Origin: Palsa-892 sp963751615
Lineage (GTDB): Bacteria > Pseudomonadota > Alphaproteobacteria > Rhizobiales > Xanthobacteraceae
NCBI GenBank assembly: GCA_963751615.1
Contig: CAVVVG010000006.1
Span: 62,001-126,000 of the forward strand
DNA length: 64,000 bases
Direction of reading: 5' to 3'
Position numbers and translations under genes: made by a program. Below, in pieces: positions 18,093 to 25,841 of this stretch. Position 1 is the first letter of the stretch. The number at the start of each line of letters is the position of its first letter. A model generated the notes under the pieces. The model had not been told where the DNA came from. It saw nothing but the letters and a program-made list of their open reading frames with translations, and ran no database searches.

Positions 18093-19127
18093 TTATTCCA
18101 TGACGTTGGGGACATCGATCTTACGGCCCATCCACGCGGGCACGGGCAGTTTCTTTTCGCGCAGAAACACAGGGTTAAATAATTTCGACTGATAGCGTGT
18201 TCCATAATCGCACAGGATTGTCACGATGGTATGGCCGGGGCCAAGTTCGTTTGCCAGCCGGATTGCGCCCGCAACGTTGATTCCGGTCGAGCCGCCGATA
18301 CAGAGCCCTTCGTGTTCAAGGAGATCGAATACCACGGGCAGTGCTTCCTGGTCAGAGATCACGTATGGTTTGTCGACTTTGATGTCCTTGATCATTGCCG
18401 TCACTCGGCCGAGGCCGATGCCTTCGGTGATCGAGTCGCCGCTGGTGGCCGTCGCTTCGCCATTCGCAAAAAAATGGTACATCGCCGCTCCCTGCGGATC
18501 GGCGCACCCGATTACAATATCTTTCTTTCTCTCGCGCAAATAAGTGGTAACGCCCGCGAGGGTGCCACCAGTGCCGACGGCGCAGATAAATGCATCTACC
18601 TTACCGTCAGTCTGCTTCCAGATCTCAGGACCGGTCGTGAGGTAGTGTGCCTTGCGGTTATCCAAATTGTTCCACTGATCGGCGAAGAGCACTCCGTTTA
18701 ACTCGGTACTACGGAGTTTTTCAGCAAGACGTCGACCGACATGCTGGTAGTTGTTGGGGTTGCTGTACGGCGCTGCCGGGACTTCCACGAGTTCTGCACC
18801 GCACAGCCGAAGCATATCCTTCTTTTCCTGGCTCTGTGTTTCTGGAATGACGATCAGCACTCGATAGCCCCGTGCATTGGCGACGAGGGCAAGACCGATG
18901 CCGGTGTTTCCCGCCGTGGCCTCGACAACGAGTCCGCCGCGCTTTAGTTCGCCGCGCTTCTCCGCCTCCAGAACGATTTGTCGCGCGGGACGATCTTTCA
19001 CCGATTGTCCGGGGTTCATGAACTCGGCCTTGCCGAGAATATTGCAACCGGTTGCTTGCGATGCACGCGAGAGTTTAATGAGAGGCGTGTCGCCAATCGC
19101 CTCGAGGGTGTCTTTGCGGAAATCCAT
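18093..19127 (-). CDS. cysK: Cysteine synthase A
   Basis: 344 residues, a PLP-dependent fold-II enzyme. PLP lysine: MNPGQSVKDRPAR (K44). The substrate-loop motif EATAGNTGIGLALVANARGY, the PLP-phosphate loop AVGTGGTLAGV and ILCDYGTRYQSKLF follow in the CysK order. It makes cysteine from O-acetylserine and sulfide. The C-terminal LFNPVFLREKKLPVPAWM fits the longer proteobacterial CysK-like branch. The ATG is well placed for homologues, but I see no strong ribosome binding site. It is probably the first gene of cysK-sseA-persulfide dioxygenase (gaps of 54 and 30 bp), which would couple sulfide assimilation to sulfane-sulfur handling. Confidence 0.92.
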   Translation of the reverse strand: MDFRKDTLEAIGDTPLIKLSRASQATGCNILGKAEFMNPGQSVKDRPARQIVLEAEKRGELKRGGLVVEATAGNTGIGLALVANARGYRVLIVIPETQSQEKKDMLRLCGAELVEVPAAPYSNPNNYQHVGRRLAEKLRSTELNGVLFADQWNNLDNRKAHYLTTGPEIWKQTDGKVDAFICAVGTGGTLAGVTTYLRERKKDIVIGCADPQGAAMYHFFANGEATATSGDSITEGIGLGRVTAMIKDIKVDKPYVISDQEALPVVFDLLEHEGLCIGGSTGINVAGAIRLANELGPGHTIVTILCDYGTRYQSKLFNPVFLREKKLPVPAWMGRKIDVPNVME

Positions 19128-19200
19128 AGGAAGTATTTACAGTTTTAAAATGGTTTTGATAAAATTCAACGTAAATCACGCGGCGAGAGTACGCAATCGG

Positions 19201-19650
19201 CTAATCCTTCATTTGTTCGAAGGCCGCCAGCGCCCACTCACGTCCTTTCATATGATCGACCACGGGCCCGGGATATGTTTTCCCGAGTTTTACAGCCGCC
19301 GCTGCCAGCACGGCGGGCCGCGCTTCCTTTGGCTTGTGGATTTCCTCATCCGGAAGCTTGGCAAGCTCGGGCACATATGCGCGCACGTATTTTCCAAACG
19401 GATCGAATTCCTTGCTCTGAATTATCGAACTGAACACCCGGAAATAAGGCGCGGCATCGGCGCCCGAGCCCACGACCCGTTGCCAGCTCGCTGCGTTGTT
19501 GGCGGGGTCCCGTATCAACAAGTGTGTCCCAGAACCACTGCTCGCCTTCACGCCAATCGAGTAGCCAATGCTTAACGAGCAAGGCCTCATCTCAGTGACC
19601 GGACGTAGAATTGTCTGGAGGTTCCCGTAAAGGGAATCGACTTCGCGCTA
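19201..19650 (-). pseudogene. Deoxyribodipyrimidine photolyase, C-terminal remnant
   Basis: Only the C-terminal FAD-domain end of a photolyase can be read, and in pieces. One frame gives ALLVKHWLLDWREGEQWFWD, the next gives RDPANNAASW, GSGADAAPYFRVF and EFDPFGKYVRAYVPELAKLP. The switch falls at GGG 19509-19511, where one extra base is present. Upstream (19600-19650) traces resembling the HNRVRMV region are interrupted by stops. The first ~350 residues of a photolyase are absent, because the L,D-transpeptidase gene lies directly next to it. It must be non-functional even if the single-base break were a sequence error. Confidence 0.8.
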
Positions 19651-19709
19651 CTACGGTGCTCTATGCGGGTGCTGGCGCAACCCCCAAATTCGGCACCCAT
19701 TAAGCTCAG

Positions 19710-21029
19710 CTAGTGAGTACGGATGATGAAATCGGTTTCCTCACCGGTTTCATCGCTAATGCCATAATCGGAAATCATCAGCGTCGAGCCAGGAGTGAGG
19801 ATCTCGGCTATCCTTTCGACAGCTTCTTTAGGCAGTTCGATACGGGCAAGCGCGTTCGCCGCCGTTTGTGGCTCGGTGCTAAGAATTGGCCTGTTGGAAA
19901 GATCGGCCACAATTTTATTCCGCGAACTTTTCCTGGTGACCGCCGGATCGCTAATGGGCGGTGTCGGGAGCGAAGTCACGACCCAACGCAAATCCTTGCC
20001 TTCGTTTGTCGCTTCCATAGCCGTGAAGACATGGGTGCCGATTAGCTCATCGGGACGTTGGATCTTCACCGGCATTTCGAACAGCGGCACGTAAGCATAA
20101 CGGACGTGGACCTTGCCGGTTTTGCGGCTGACGAAAACAGATACTGGCCCGTTGCGCGGTGCTGTCAGCGTCGGCTTGAAATAGGCCGTCGTGCGCCGCA
20201 AGTCACTGCTCATCAGATTGGCCTCGGTCCCGGTCGTCTCGGACACACGCACGAGATTCTTGATCTCCCTGATTGAGGATCTGGCGAAGGCCGTGCTCGA
20301 CGTCACGTGCTCGACGGAGTTCTTCACTGGTTTGAACAACATCTCTCCCAAAACTTCGGTAGGTGCGGGCGGATCGTCATAGGAGATGATCACGCGTACG
20401 CCGATCTTGGTGGTCTTCCAGAGAAATTGCGCGAAATCACCGTTCATCCGAATGCAGCCATGCGAGGCCGGATAGCCGGGCAATACGCCTTGGTGAAGCG
20501 CAACACCGGACCAAGTAATGCGCTGCATGAGCGGCATCGGTGCGCCGCTATAAATGTTCGAGCGATGGAAAATTTCCTTTCCAATGACGGTGAAAACGCC
20601 AGTCGGCGTGGAATACCCCGCCATGCCGGTTGAAACGGAACCGATGCGGATCAGCCCGTCGGCGCCATAGAACGACAGACGCTGATGCCGGATTGAAATG
20701 AAAATGTGATAGGGGCCCTTGCTCGGAGCGTAGGCGACGTCCTTCGTGTCTTGCTTTTTGTCGATTTCGCGCCGGAGCTTGCGTGCTTGCGGACCGTCAT
20801 CGTTGTCTCGAGCAACCGAGTGGCGATCGCGGTCGCGCAAATAAAAATACATGTCGTGCCGAAGCGATGGGCGGCGTCCGTACGAATAGTTGTCGCGGCG
20901 ATCGTAGCCGTAGTAGCGGTCGTAAAAGGGATTGTAGTATTGCGCGTTCGCGGCGTCTGCGGAGAGAGCAAGAATGATAACGATCGCCGCCGCAACGTAA
21001 CTCAAATCTGACTTAGGAACATTACCCAT
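19710..21029 (-). CDS. L,D-transpeptidase (YkuD domain) with long C-terminal region
   Basis: 439 residues. It has an N-terminal signal segment (SYVAAAIVIILALSADAANA), then a Tyr/Arg/Asp-rich linker (YYNPFYDRYYGYDRRDN), then a YkuD domain from about residue 105 to 230. The YkuD domain contains GMAGYSTPTGVFTVIGKE and the catalytic loop HQGVLPGYPASHGCIRM with the nucleophilic cysteine. It would form 3-3 or protein-to-peptidoglycan cross-links in the periplasm. A further ~200 residues after the catalytic domain match nothing I recognise. The ATG at 21029 is the first in the frame. It is flanked by the photolyase remnant and a gene-free stretch. Confidence 0.88.
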   Translation of the reverse strand: MGNVPKSDLSYVAAAIVIILALSADAANAQYYNPFYDRYYGYDRRDNYSYGRRPSLRHDMYFYLRDRDRHSVARDNDDGPQARKLRREIDKKQDTKDVAYAPSKGPYHIFISIRHQRLSFYGADGLIRIGSVSTGMAGYSTPTGVFTVIGKEIFHRSNIYSGAPMPLMQRITWSGVALHQGVLPGYPASHGCIRMNGDFAQFLWKTTKIGVRVIISYDDPPAPTEVLGEMLFKPVKNSVEHVTSSTAFARSSIREIKNLVRVSETTGTEANLMSSDLRRTTAYFKPTLTAPRNGPVSVFVSRKTGKVHVRYAYVPLFEMPVKIQRPDELIGTHVFTAMEATNEGKDLRWVVTSLPTPPISDPAVTRKSSRNKIVADLSNRPILSTEPQTAANALARIELPKEAVERIAEILTPGSTLMISDYGISDETGEETDFIIRTH

Positions 21030-21152
21030 TCTTCAGCCTTCAACAAACCTACAAATTCGAAAATCCGAATATGGGCACGGCACGGTTAAGGAAGCATCCC
21101 AAACCGCCCATGAAACTCATATTATTAAACAACAAAATCGCCGAAAAAAAGA

Positions 21153-21191
21153 TGGCTCCGCGGGTGGAATTCGAGGCTACGATCATTCGAT
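21153..21191 (-). repeat. Degenerate copy of the tRNA-Asn 3' end (possible att remnant)
   Basis: Compared with the 3' end of the intact tRNA-Asn at 22319-22393, the first 39 positions agree at about 31, including the encoded CCA, the acceptor strand, TTCGA of the T-loop and ATTCGAT. Orientation is the same as in the intact gene. The T-stem and acceptor are mutated and the 5' half is missing, so it is not a working tRNA. A displaced 3' fragment is what an integrase leaves behind when an element enters a tRNA gene. This sits within the otherwise gene-free 21030-21524. Confidence 0.55.
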
Positions 21192-21342
21192 ACATAACCA
21201 AATGGCCCTCATTTCCAGCCGGCCGGGAGGAAGACCGTCCCTAAGCGGGCTCGTATTGAGGTGAAGCCTTTCGCGGACTGGCTCATTTTTTGACGACGAA
21301 ATCCGCGAGCAACGCGCCATTAAAAAAATAAAAATGGAAAAC

Positions 21343-21372
21343 TAATCGATGAGTGCCCTAATCAATCGATTA
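21343..21372. repeat. 8-bp inverted repeat with 14-bp spacer
   Basis: TAATCGAT at 21343-21350 and ATCGATTA at 21365-21372 are perfect inverted copies, in an AT-rich intergenic stretch. Two half-sites centred 22 bp apart could bind a dimeric regulator; this is inference from symmetry alone. Confidence 0.35.
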
Positions 21373-21373
21373 C

Positions 21374-21423
21374 CGCTTCAGAGCAGATGTCTTGCCAGCT
21401 AGCTGCCTTCATCTACTGAAGCG
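21374..21423. other. Interrupted palindrome, possible structured RNA
   Basis: CGCTTCAG (21374-21381) pairs with CTGAAGCG (21416-21423). Inside it AGATG pairs with CATCT after a small bulge, and the centre is the self-complementary CAGCTAGCTG. This gives about 13 paired bases in the outer stem. A T-run occurs about 65 bases later (TTTTTTT near 21490). It lies in the gene-free region between the L,D-transpeptidase gene and a small gene. Apart from this, the inverted repeat and the tRNA remnant, I see nothing coding in 21030-21524. Confidence 0.4.
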
Positions 21424-21524
21424 CTCAGCCAATTTCTGATGCAGCCGGCAGGCAGCTCTGGAACCGGTCAGTGTTTGGTGCCCCAGCATTTTTTTCAGAA
21501 TAGTTTTCGGATGGTTCGAAAAAC

Positions 21525-21719
21525 CTAGTGACGAGGAACACGTTTACCTTCGTTCATACGAACCGCATCTATATGCTCGCATAGATGATCGAAAACGGTC
21601 CGCCGCATATGCAGGGCAACTCGTCCCTTGTCTGTTAACATTACGAGGACGCAGAGATCTTTCGTGGCGTGCACGTCTATATCGTGGGCTTCGTACTCAA
21701 TTCGAGTTGGTGCGGTCAT
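21525..21719 (-). CDS. Small hypothetical protein (64 residues)
   Basis: Begins with ATG six bases after a strong GGGAGGGG ribosome binding site, which is the main support for it being real. The product is soluble, with alternating charged and hydrophobic residues (IEYEAHDIDVHATKDLCVLV, LTDKGRVALHMRRTVFDHL). A beta-hairpin followed by a helix is plausible. I recognise no family. It lies between the tRNA-Asn remnant and the intact tRNA, so it may be a passenger of a former integrated element. Confidence 0.65.
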   Translation of the reverse strand: MTAPTRIEYEAHDIDVHATKDLCVLVMLTDKGRVALHMRRTVFDHLCEHIDAVRMNEGKRVPRH

Positions 21720-21821
21720 GGGCTGCCCCTCCCGTTATTCACTGACTGTAGCCGATCCACTAAGGTTTGAGGTGCCGAGCTTATTGGTCAATCAGATTGC
21801 AAAAAAAAGCCAAGCTTCTCG

Positions 21822-22217
21822 TCACTTAGAGGTTAGAGCCTGTACGATTTTATCTCCTAGATGATCATTGAACTCTTCTTGTTGATCGGCGAACGCGAAC
21901 ACTCGATCATCAAAGTGGATCTTATTTTCATGAATAACGAAGTCGAACACCTTCTTATGCACTGCGTTCATTCCATTTATTTCATATTGGAACGAGAACT
22001 TTTGCTCACCAATTTCCGTAATGGCTTTCTTTTCTTGGATTCGCACCGTTGGGTCTTGTGCCTGCAGCGTAGTTTGTAGCTGGGATAGAAAATTAGTAAT
22101 CGGAGAAATTAGAGTTTTCACCGATGCCAAATTGTCCGCCCCCTTCTTGGCTGCGTCGGATTTGGCGTTTAGACGAGCGGTGAATTGGTCGGCAAATTTT
22201 TGCATGTCGGTAGCCAC
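21822..22217 (-). CDS. Hypothetical soluble protein (131 residues)
   Basis: The likely start is the GTG at 22217, six bases after AAGGAG; the frame extends to a TTG at 22274 without a good site. The N-terminal half is helical and Lys/Ala-rich (FADQFTARLNAKSDAAKKGA). The C-terminal half is charged with aromatic residues (QKFSFQYEINGMNAVHKKVF, NKIHFDDRVFAFADQQEEFN). No signal peptide or membrane segment. No family recognised. It is the second gene between the tRNA-Asn fragment and tRNA-Asn, and the region is visibly more AT-rich than the flanking genes. Confidence 0.65.
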   Translation of the reverse strand: MATDMQKFADQFTARLNAKSDAAKKGADNLASVKTLISPITNFLSQLQTTLQAQDPTVRIQEKKAITEIGEQKFSFQYEINGMNAVHKKVFDFVIHENKIHFDDRVFAFADQQEEFNDHLGDKIVQALTSK

Positions 22218-22318
22218 TGGCGGCTCCTTGTGTTCATATGCGCCTAATACGAAACGTGCAGATTGTTGCTCCAAGTGTTGCCCCAGCTAAAACGGCGAGA
22301 CTAAAAACCTTCGAAAAT

Positions 22319-22393
22319 TGGCTCCCCGGGCAGGATTCGAACCTGCGACCATTCGATTAACAGTCGAATGCTCTACCGCTGAGCTACCGGGGA
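22319..22393 (-). tRNA. tRNA-Asn (GTT)
   Basis: On the minus strand a complete cloverleaf of 75 nt reads TCCCCGGTAGCTCAGCGG..., with acceptor stem TCCCCGG/CCGGGGA, anticodon loop CTGTTAA (anticodon GTT), T-arm GCAGG-TTCGAAT-CCTGC and an encoded CCA. It follows tRNA-Cys on the same strand by 93 bp, probably in one precursor. Confidence 0.97.
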
Positions 22394-22486
22394 ACAGGGG
22401 ATTTGCCCGTATCGAGCCTATAACCCCCGTATCCACGATTGCCAAGCTTCGCTTTTGGGTGTCGCAAGGTAGCGCAGGAAGGCTAT

Positions 22487-22560
22487 TGGAGGCCACGGAG
22501 GGAATCGAACCCCCGTACGCGGATTTGCAGTCCGCTGCGTAACCACTCCGCCACGTGGCC
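22487..22560 (-). tRNA. tRNA-Cys (GCA)
   Basis: On the minus strand a 74-nt cloverleaf with acceptor stem GGCCACG/CGTGGCC, anticodon loop CTGCAAA (anticodon GCA), T-loop GTTCGATTC, discriminator T and encoded CCA. It lies upstream of tRNA-Asn in the transcript. Confidence 0.97.
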
Positions 22561-22761
22561 CTTGCGCCGCCATCCCAATTCGCGGAGCTGGGCGGTGATA
22601 GCAAACCGCAGGGGCTGCAACAATGGTTCCTTGCCGGTGTCTGCGCCTGCGCGCTAGCTTTGAGAATGGCAAGACGTCGAATGACGCTTTTAGTACCAGC
22701 TTGATGCTTATGGCGTCGCTCTGCTATCGCATCTGCTAACGGGTAAGGTCAAAGGAAAGCG

Positions 22762-23433
22762 ATGACAAATTTTGTCCGTCAAAGGCAGGCCATGGTGGAC
22801 GGTCAAGTGCGCGTCAATGACGTCACCGACCCGCGGATCATCGCGGCGATGCTAGAAATTCCGCGCGAAAAATTCGTACCGAAGGGAAAGATGGAACTTT
22901 CCTATATCGACGAGAATCTGTTGATACGCAATGCCAATGCCGACGGGCCCGCGCGCTATTTGATGGAGCCAATGGTGCTCGCCAAGCTAGTGCAGGCCCT
23001 AGAAATCGCCTCGACGGATCATGTGCTCGATGTCGGCTGCGCTACGGGTTATTCCGCAACGCTTCTCGGGCGCATCGCACAGACGGTAGTTGGGCTAGAG
23101 GAAAATGAGCAACTCGCCGTGTCGGCGACGCAAATCAAGACCGGTCTTGGTGCGCGTAACGTCAAGATCGTCACAGGTCCGCTTGTCAAGGGTTACCGGC
23201 AGGATGCGCCCTACGATGTGATTCTCATCGAGGGCTCGGTCGAGTTCATACCCGAGGCGCTCACCATCCAACTCAAGAACGGTGGCCGGCTCATAGCGGT
23301 CGTCGGTTCGGGACGCTCAGCCAAAGCCATGCTTCATCTGCGTTCCGGTGATGTTGTAAGCGCCCGGCCCGTTTTCGATGCCGCAATTCCGCCCCTGCCG
23401 GGGTTTACGCGTCCGCCACAATTCGTTTTCTGA
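22762..23433 (+). CDS. Protein-L-isoaspartate O-methyltransferase family protein
   Basis: 223 residues. The N-terminus MTNFVRQRQAMVDGQVRVNDV and REKFVPKGKMELSYIDENLL are typical of the PIMT family. Motif I, DVGCATGYSATLLGRIA (about 94-110), binds S-adenosylmethionine, and YDVILIEGSVEFIPEA is post-I. The family repairs isoaspartyl residues. Members at this locus, next to an outer-membrane TolC homologue, are often called PIMT-like, and the true substrate may differ. The start is preceded by AAGGAAAG. It is separated from the TolC-like gene by 171 bp that contains phased repeats. Confidence 0.88.
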   Translation: MTNFVRQRQAMVDGQVRVNDVTDPRIIAAMLEIPREKFVPKGKMELSYIDENLLIRNANADGPARYLMEPMVLAKLVQALEIASTDHVLDVGCATGYSATLLGRIAQTVVGLEENEQLAVSATQIKTGLGARNVKIVTGPLVKGYRQDAPYDVILIEGSVEFIPEALTIQLKNGGRLIAVVGSGRSAKAMLHLRSGDVVSARPVFDAAIPPLPGFTRPPQFVF

Positions 23434-23561
23434 CAATCCTAGGCCCCGTGTGGCCGCGAGGTCGGGATTACTCAGAACTATCCGATAGGGTCTTTTGACT
23501 GGTTTCCTAATGACTTTCAGACGAATAGTATCTACCGAACACTGCGAATCTGCGTAACCCG

Positions 23562-23590
23562 ACCGGGAGCCAACCGGGATCCAACCGGGA
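23562..23590. repeat. Three ACCGGGA heptamers with 11-bp period
   Basis: ACCGGGA occurs at 23562, 23573 and 23584, exactly 11 bp apart, the last ending 14 bases before the TolC-like ATG and running into its GGAGGTGGGAG ribosome binding region. One helical turn spacing suggests a protein-binding array or a sliding anti-SD feature. Confidence 0.45.
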
Positions 23591-23604
23591 GGTGGGAGCC
23601 ATCA

Positions 23605-25026
23605 ATGCGGGGGCTAAGGAAAGCGGGGCAATTAACGCTTGCGGGGTTCGCCGTGGTGTTTTCGCTTATGATTGGGCGTGACCCGGCTCTGGCGCAAACG
23701 CTGGAGCAGACGCTGGCAGCGGCCTATGGAAACAATCCGACACTAAATGCTCAACGGGCCGCCACGCGGGCGGCCGACGAAAATGTCCCCAAGGCTTTGT
23801 CAGGGTACAGGCCCACCATTGCCGGTGCCGCAAACGCCGCCAGAACCTATGAGCAAACGGTATCGCGGCCGACTAGCATTTTAGGTATTCCCGTTCCCGG
23901 TCAAACAATTGGCGGAACTTTGAATCAGACATCGCTGTCCGCTACTGTGACACAGAATGTCTATAACGGGTTCCGCACAGCGAACAGCACGCGCGCGGCC
24001 GAAGCGCAAGTTTTCCAAGCGCGCGAAACATTGCGTCAGACTGAGCAGCAAGTATTGATCGATGCCACGACCGCACACGTCAATGTGCTGCGCGATCAGG
24101 CGCTGGTACAATTGCAACAGCAGAACGTTCAGGCGCTTGCCGCGCAGCTAAAGGCTTCGAGGGATCGCTTCGACGTCGGCGAGGTAACGCGTACGGACGT
24201 GGCGCTCGCTGAAGCCGCTGAAGCCGGCGGGCGCTTCTCGCTGCTCCAGGCGCAATCAACGCTCTACTTGTCACGCTCTGTGTATCGTCAAGTTGTCGGC
24301 ATCGAGCCGGGAAAAATTTTGCTGCCCGGTCGTGCGATCGAGCAATTATTGCCGCGCTCCTTAGATGCTGCACTAGATGAGGGACTTGGGCAAAATCCGG
24401 CAATCGTCGCGGCGCAGTACGCGATCGACTATGCGGCGTTGCAAGTAAAGATTGCCGAAGGTGCCTTGCTTCCCTCAGTCAATGCGCAGGGAGTGATAAG
24501 TCGATCAAACGAACCCCTGCTGGGAACTTCACGCACGAATATGGCCTCGGTTGGCCTTGCCGCAACGGCGCCCGTCTATCAAGGCGGTGGGGAATACGCG
24601 ACCGTGCGTCAGGCCAAGGAGACGCTCGGCCAGACCCGCATCCAAATGGATGTGACGCGCGATCTGGCGCGTACCGCCATTCGTCAATTCTGGAGCCTGG
24701 TTGAAACGTACAGAGGCGAAATCCAGGCGGCACAGGCACAGGTGACTGCGCAGGACATCGCACTCAAAGGCGTGACCGACGAATACAAGGTCGGCCAGCG
24801 CACCATCACCGACGTACTCACCGCGCAGGCTAATTTGGTGCAGGCGCAAAGTTCGCTCGTGAATGCCAAACGTGACCAAGTCGTGAATGCCTATGCCCTG
24901 GTCGCCGCGATCGGAAATCTGAATGCCGCAAGGCTAAATTTGGAGGTCGTAACGTACGATCCGCAGATCCATTACGAGCAGGTACGTGACAGCTGGGGCG
25001 GGCTACGTACACCCGACGGCCGCTAA
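23605..25026 (+). CDS. TolC-family outer membrane efflux protein
   Basis: 473 residues. Signal peptide (TLAGFAVVFSLMIGRDPALA), then TLEQTLAAAYGNNPTLNAQR, the start of the first coiled-coil helix. The family repeat organisation follows: ATTAHVNVLRDQALVQLQQQ, DRFDVGEVTRTDVALAEA in the first half and RQFWSLVETYRGEIQAAQAQ, EYKVGQRTITDVLTAQANLV in the second. Three such protomers make an outer-membrane channel and periplasmic tunnel. No inner-membrane partner is adjacent, so it probably serves several export systems, like TolC. The ATG follows GGGAGGTGGGAG. C-terminal WGGLRTPDGR is usual for alphaproteobacterial members. Confidence 0.93.
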   Translation: MRGLRKAGQLTLAGFAVVFSLMIGRDPALAQTLEQTLAAAYGNNPTLNAQRAATRAADENVPKALSGYRPTIAGAANAARTYEQTVSRPTSILGIPVPGQTIGGTLNQTSLSATVTQNVYNGFRTANSTRAAEAQVFQARETLRQTEQQVLIDATTAHVNVLRDQALVQLQQQNVQALAAQLKASRDRFDVGEVTRTDVALAEAAEAGGRFSLLQAQSTLYLSRSVYRQVVGIEPGKILLPGRAIEQLLPRSLDAALDEGLGQNPAIVAAQYAIDYAALQVKIAEGALLPSVNAQGVISRSNEPLLGTSRTNMASVGLAATAPVYQGGGEYATVRQAKETLGQTRIQMDVTRDLARTAIRQFWSLVETYRGEIQAAQAQVTAQDIALKGVTDEYKVGQRTITDVLTAQANLVQAQSSLVNAKRDQVVNAYALVAAIGNLNAARLNLEVVTYDPQIHYEQVRDSWGGLRTPDGR

Positions 25027-25161
25027 GACAGTACACATCATTGTGTGAACTTTATTTGGTAGCTCTGGCTGGCGGTGGCATAGTACGCAGATGCTTGTAT
25101 TGGTTTGCGATTCGCGAGTCTGACCGACTGCATCCGTCGAGTTGTGAAGGATAGCGAGGCC

Positions 25162-25758
25162 ATGTCGAAGCCGGCGGCGAAGGCCCAGGACCCGTCGATG
25201 GAGGAAATTCTCGCCTCCATCCGCAGAATTATTTCCGACGAAGGCAACACACAGGAGTCACAAGTTCCGGCACCTCCTGCGCCTGCGACCTCTGCGCGGC
25301 CAACTCCGGCGTCCACTGTGGCGCCAAAGTCAGCTGCTTCGACGCCGGAGATTCCCTTGCGCGAAGAACCCGATGTTTTGCAGCTTACCGAGCTCGAATT
25401 GGTCGAAACCAATGCGCCTTCCGCCTTTCGGCCTGTTGTAGCGCCCGACGTGACGTTCCGCGACGAGCCGAAACCGTATCGCGAGCCATCTGCTTCGATC
25501 GCGCGGCGATCGATGGCGCCCATGGCGCCGCCGGTCATCACCGATCAGCTCCTTTCGCAGCACGCGAGCCAAGCGGTTTCCTCCGCCTTCGGTTCGCTTG
25601 CCCATACGATGAGTCCCGGCGACTCCCGTTCGATTGAGGATGTGGTGCGCGAAATGCTAAAACCAATGCTGAAAACCTGGCTTGAAGAGAATCTGCCGAG
25701 CCTGGTCGAGCGTCTGGTACGCGCCGAGATCGAGCGCGTATCGCGCGGCGGCCGTTGA
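25162..25758 (+). CDS. PopZ-like polar organising protein (DUF2497)
   Basis: 198 residues from the ATG at 25162; the frame is open upstream, but the family starts with MSKP...DPSMEEILASIRRIISDE, seen here at residues 1-33. A Pro/Ala-rich acidic disordered linker follows. The C-terminal helix-rich region SIEDVVREMLKPMLKTWL and ENLPSLVERLVRAEIERVSR is the oligomerisation domain. In Caulobacter and relatives PopZ forms polar networks that anchor ParB-parS. It lies 83 bp upstream of valS, as in many Hyphomicrobiales. Confidence 0.88.
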   Translation: MSKPAAKAQDPSMEEILASIRRIISDEGNTQESQVPAPPAPATSARPTPASTVAPKSAASTPEIPLREEPDVLQLTELELVETNAPSAFRPVVAPDVTFRDEPKPYREPSASIARRSMAPMAPPVITDQLLSQHASQAVSSAFGSLAHTMSPGDSRSIEDVVREMLKPMLKTWLEENLPSLVERLVRAEIERVSRGGR

Positions 25759-25841
25759 GATATAAGTGCGGGCGCAGAACGCCCGCGTTGACACTTCCCC
25801 AATGCTCCGCTTTGTAACCGGCGCAATCGCGCCGCGACGCC

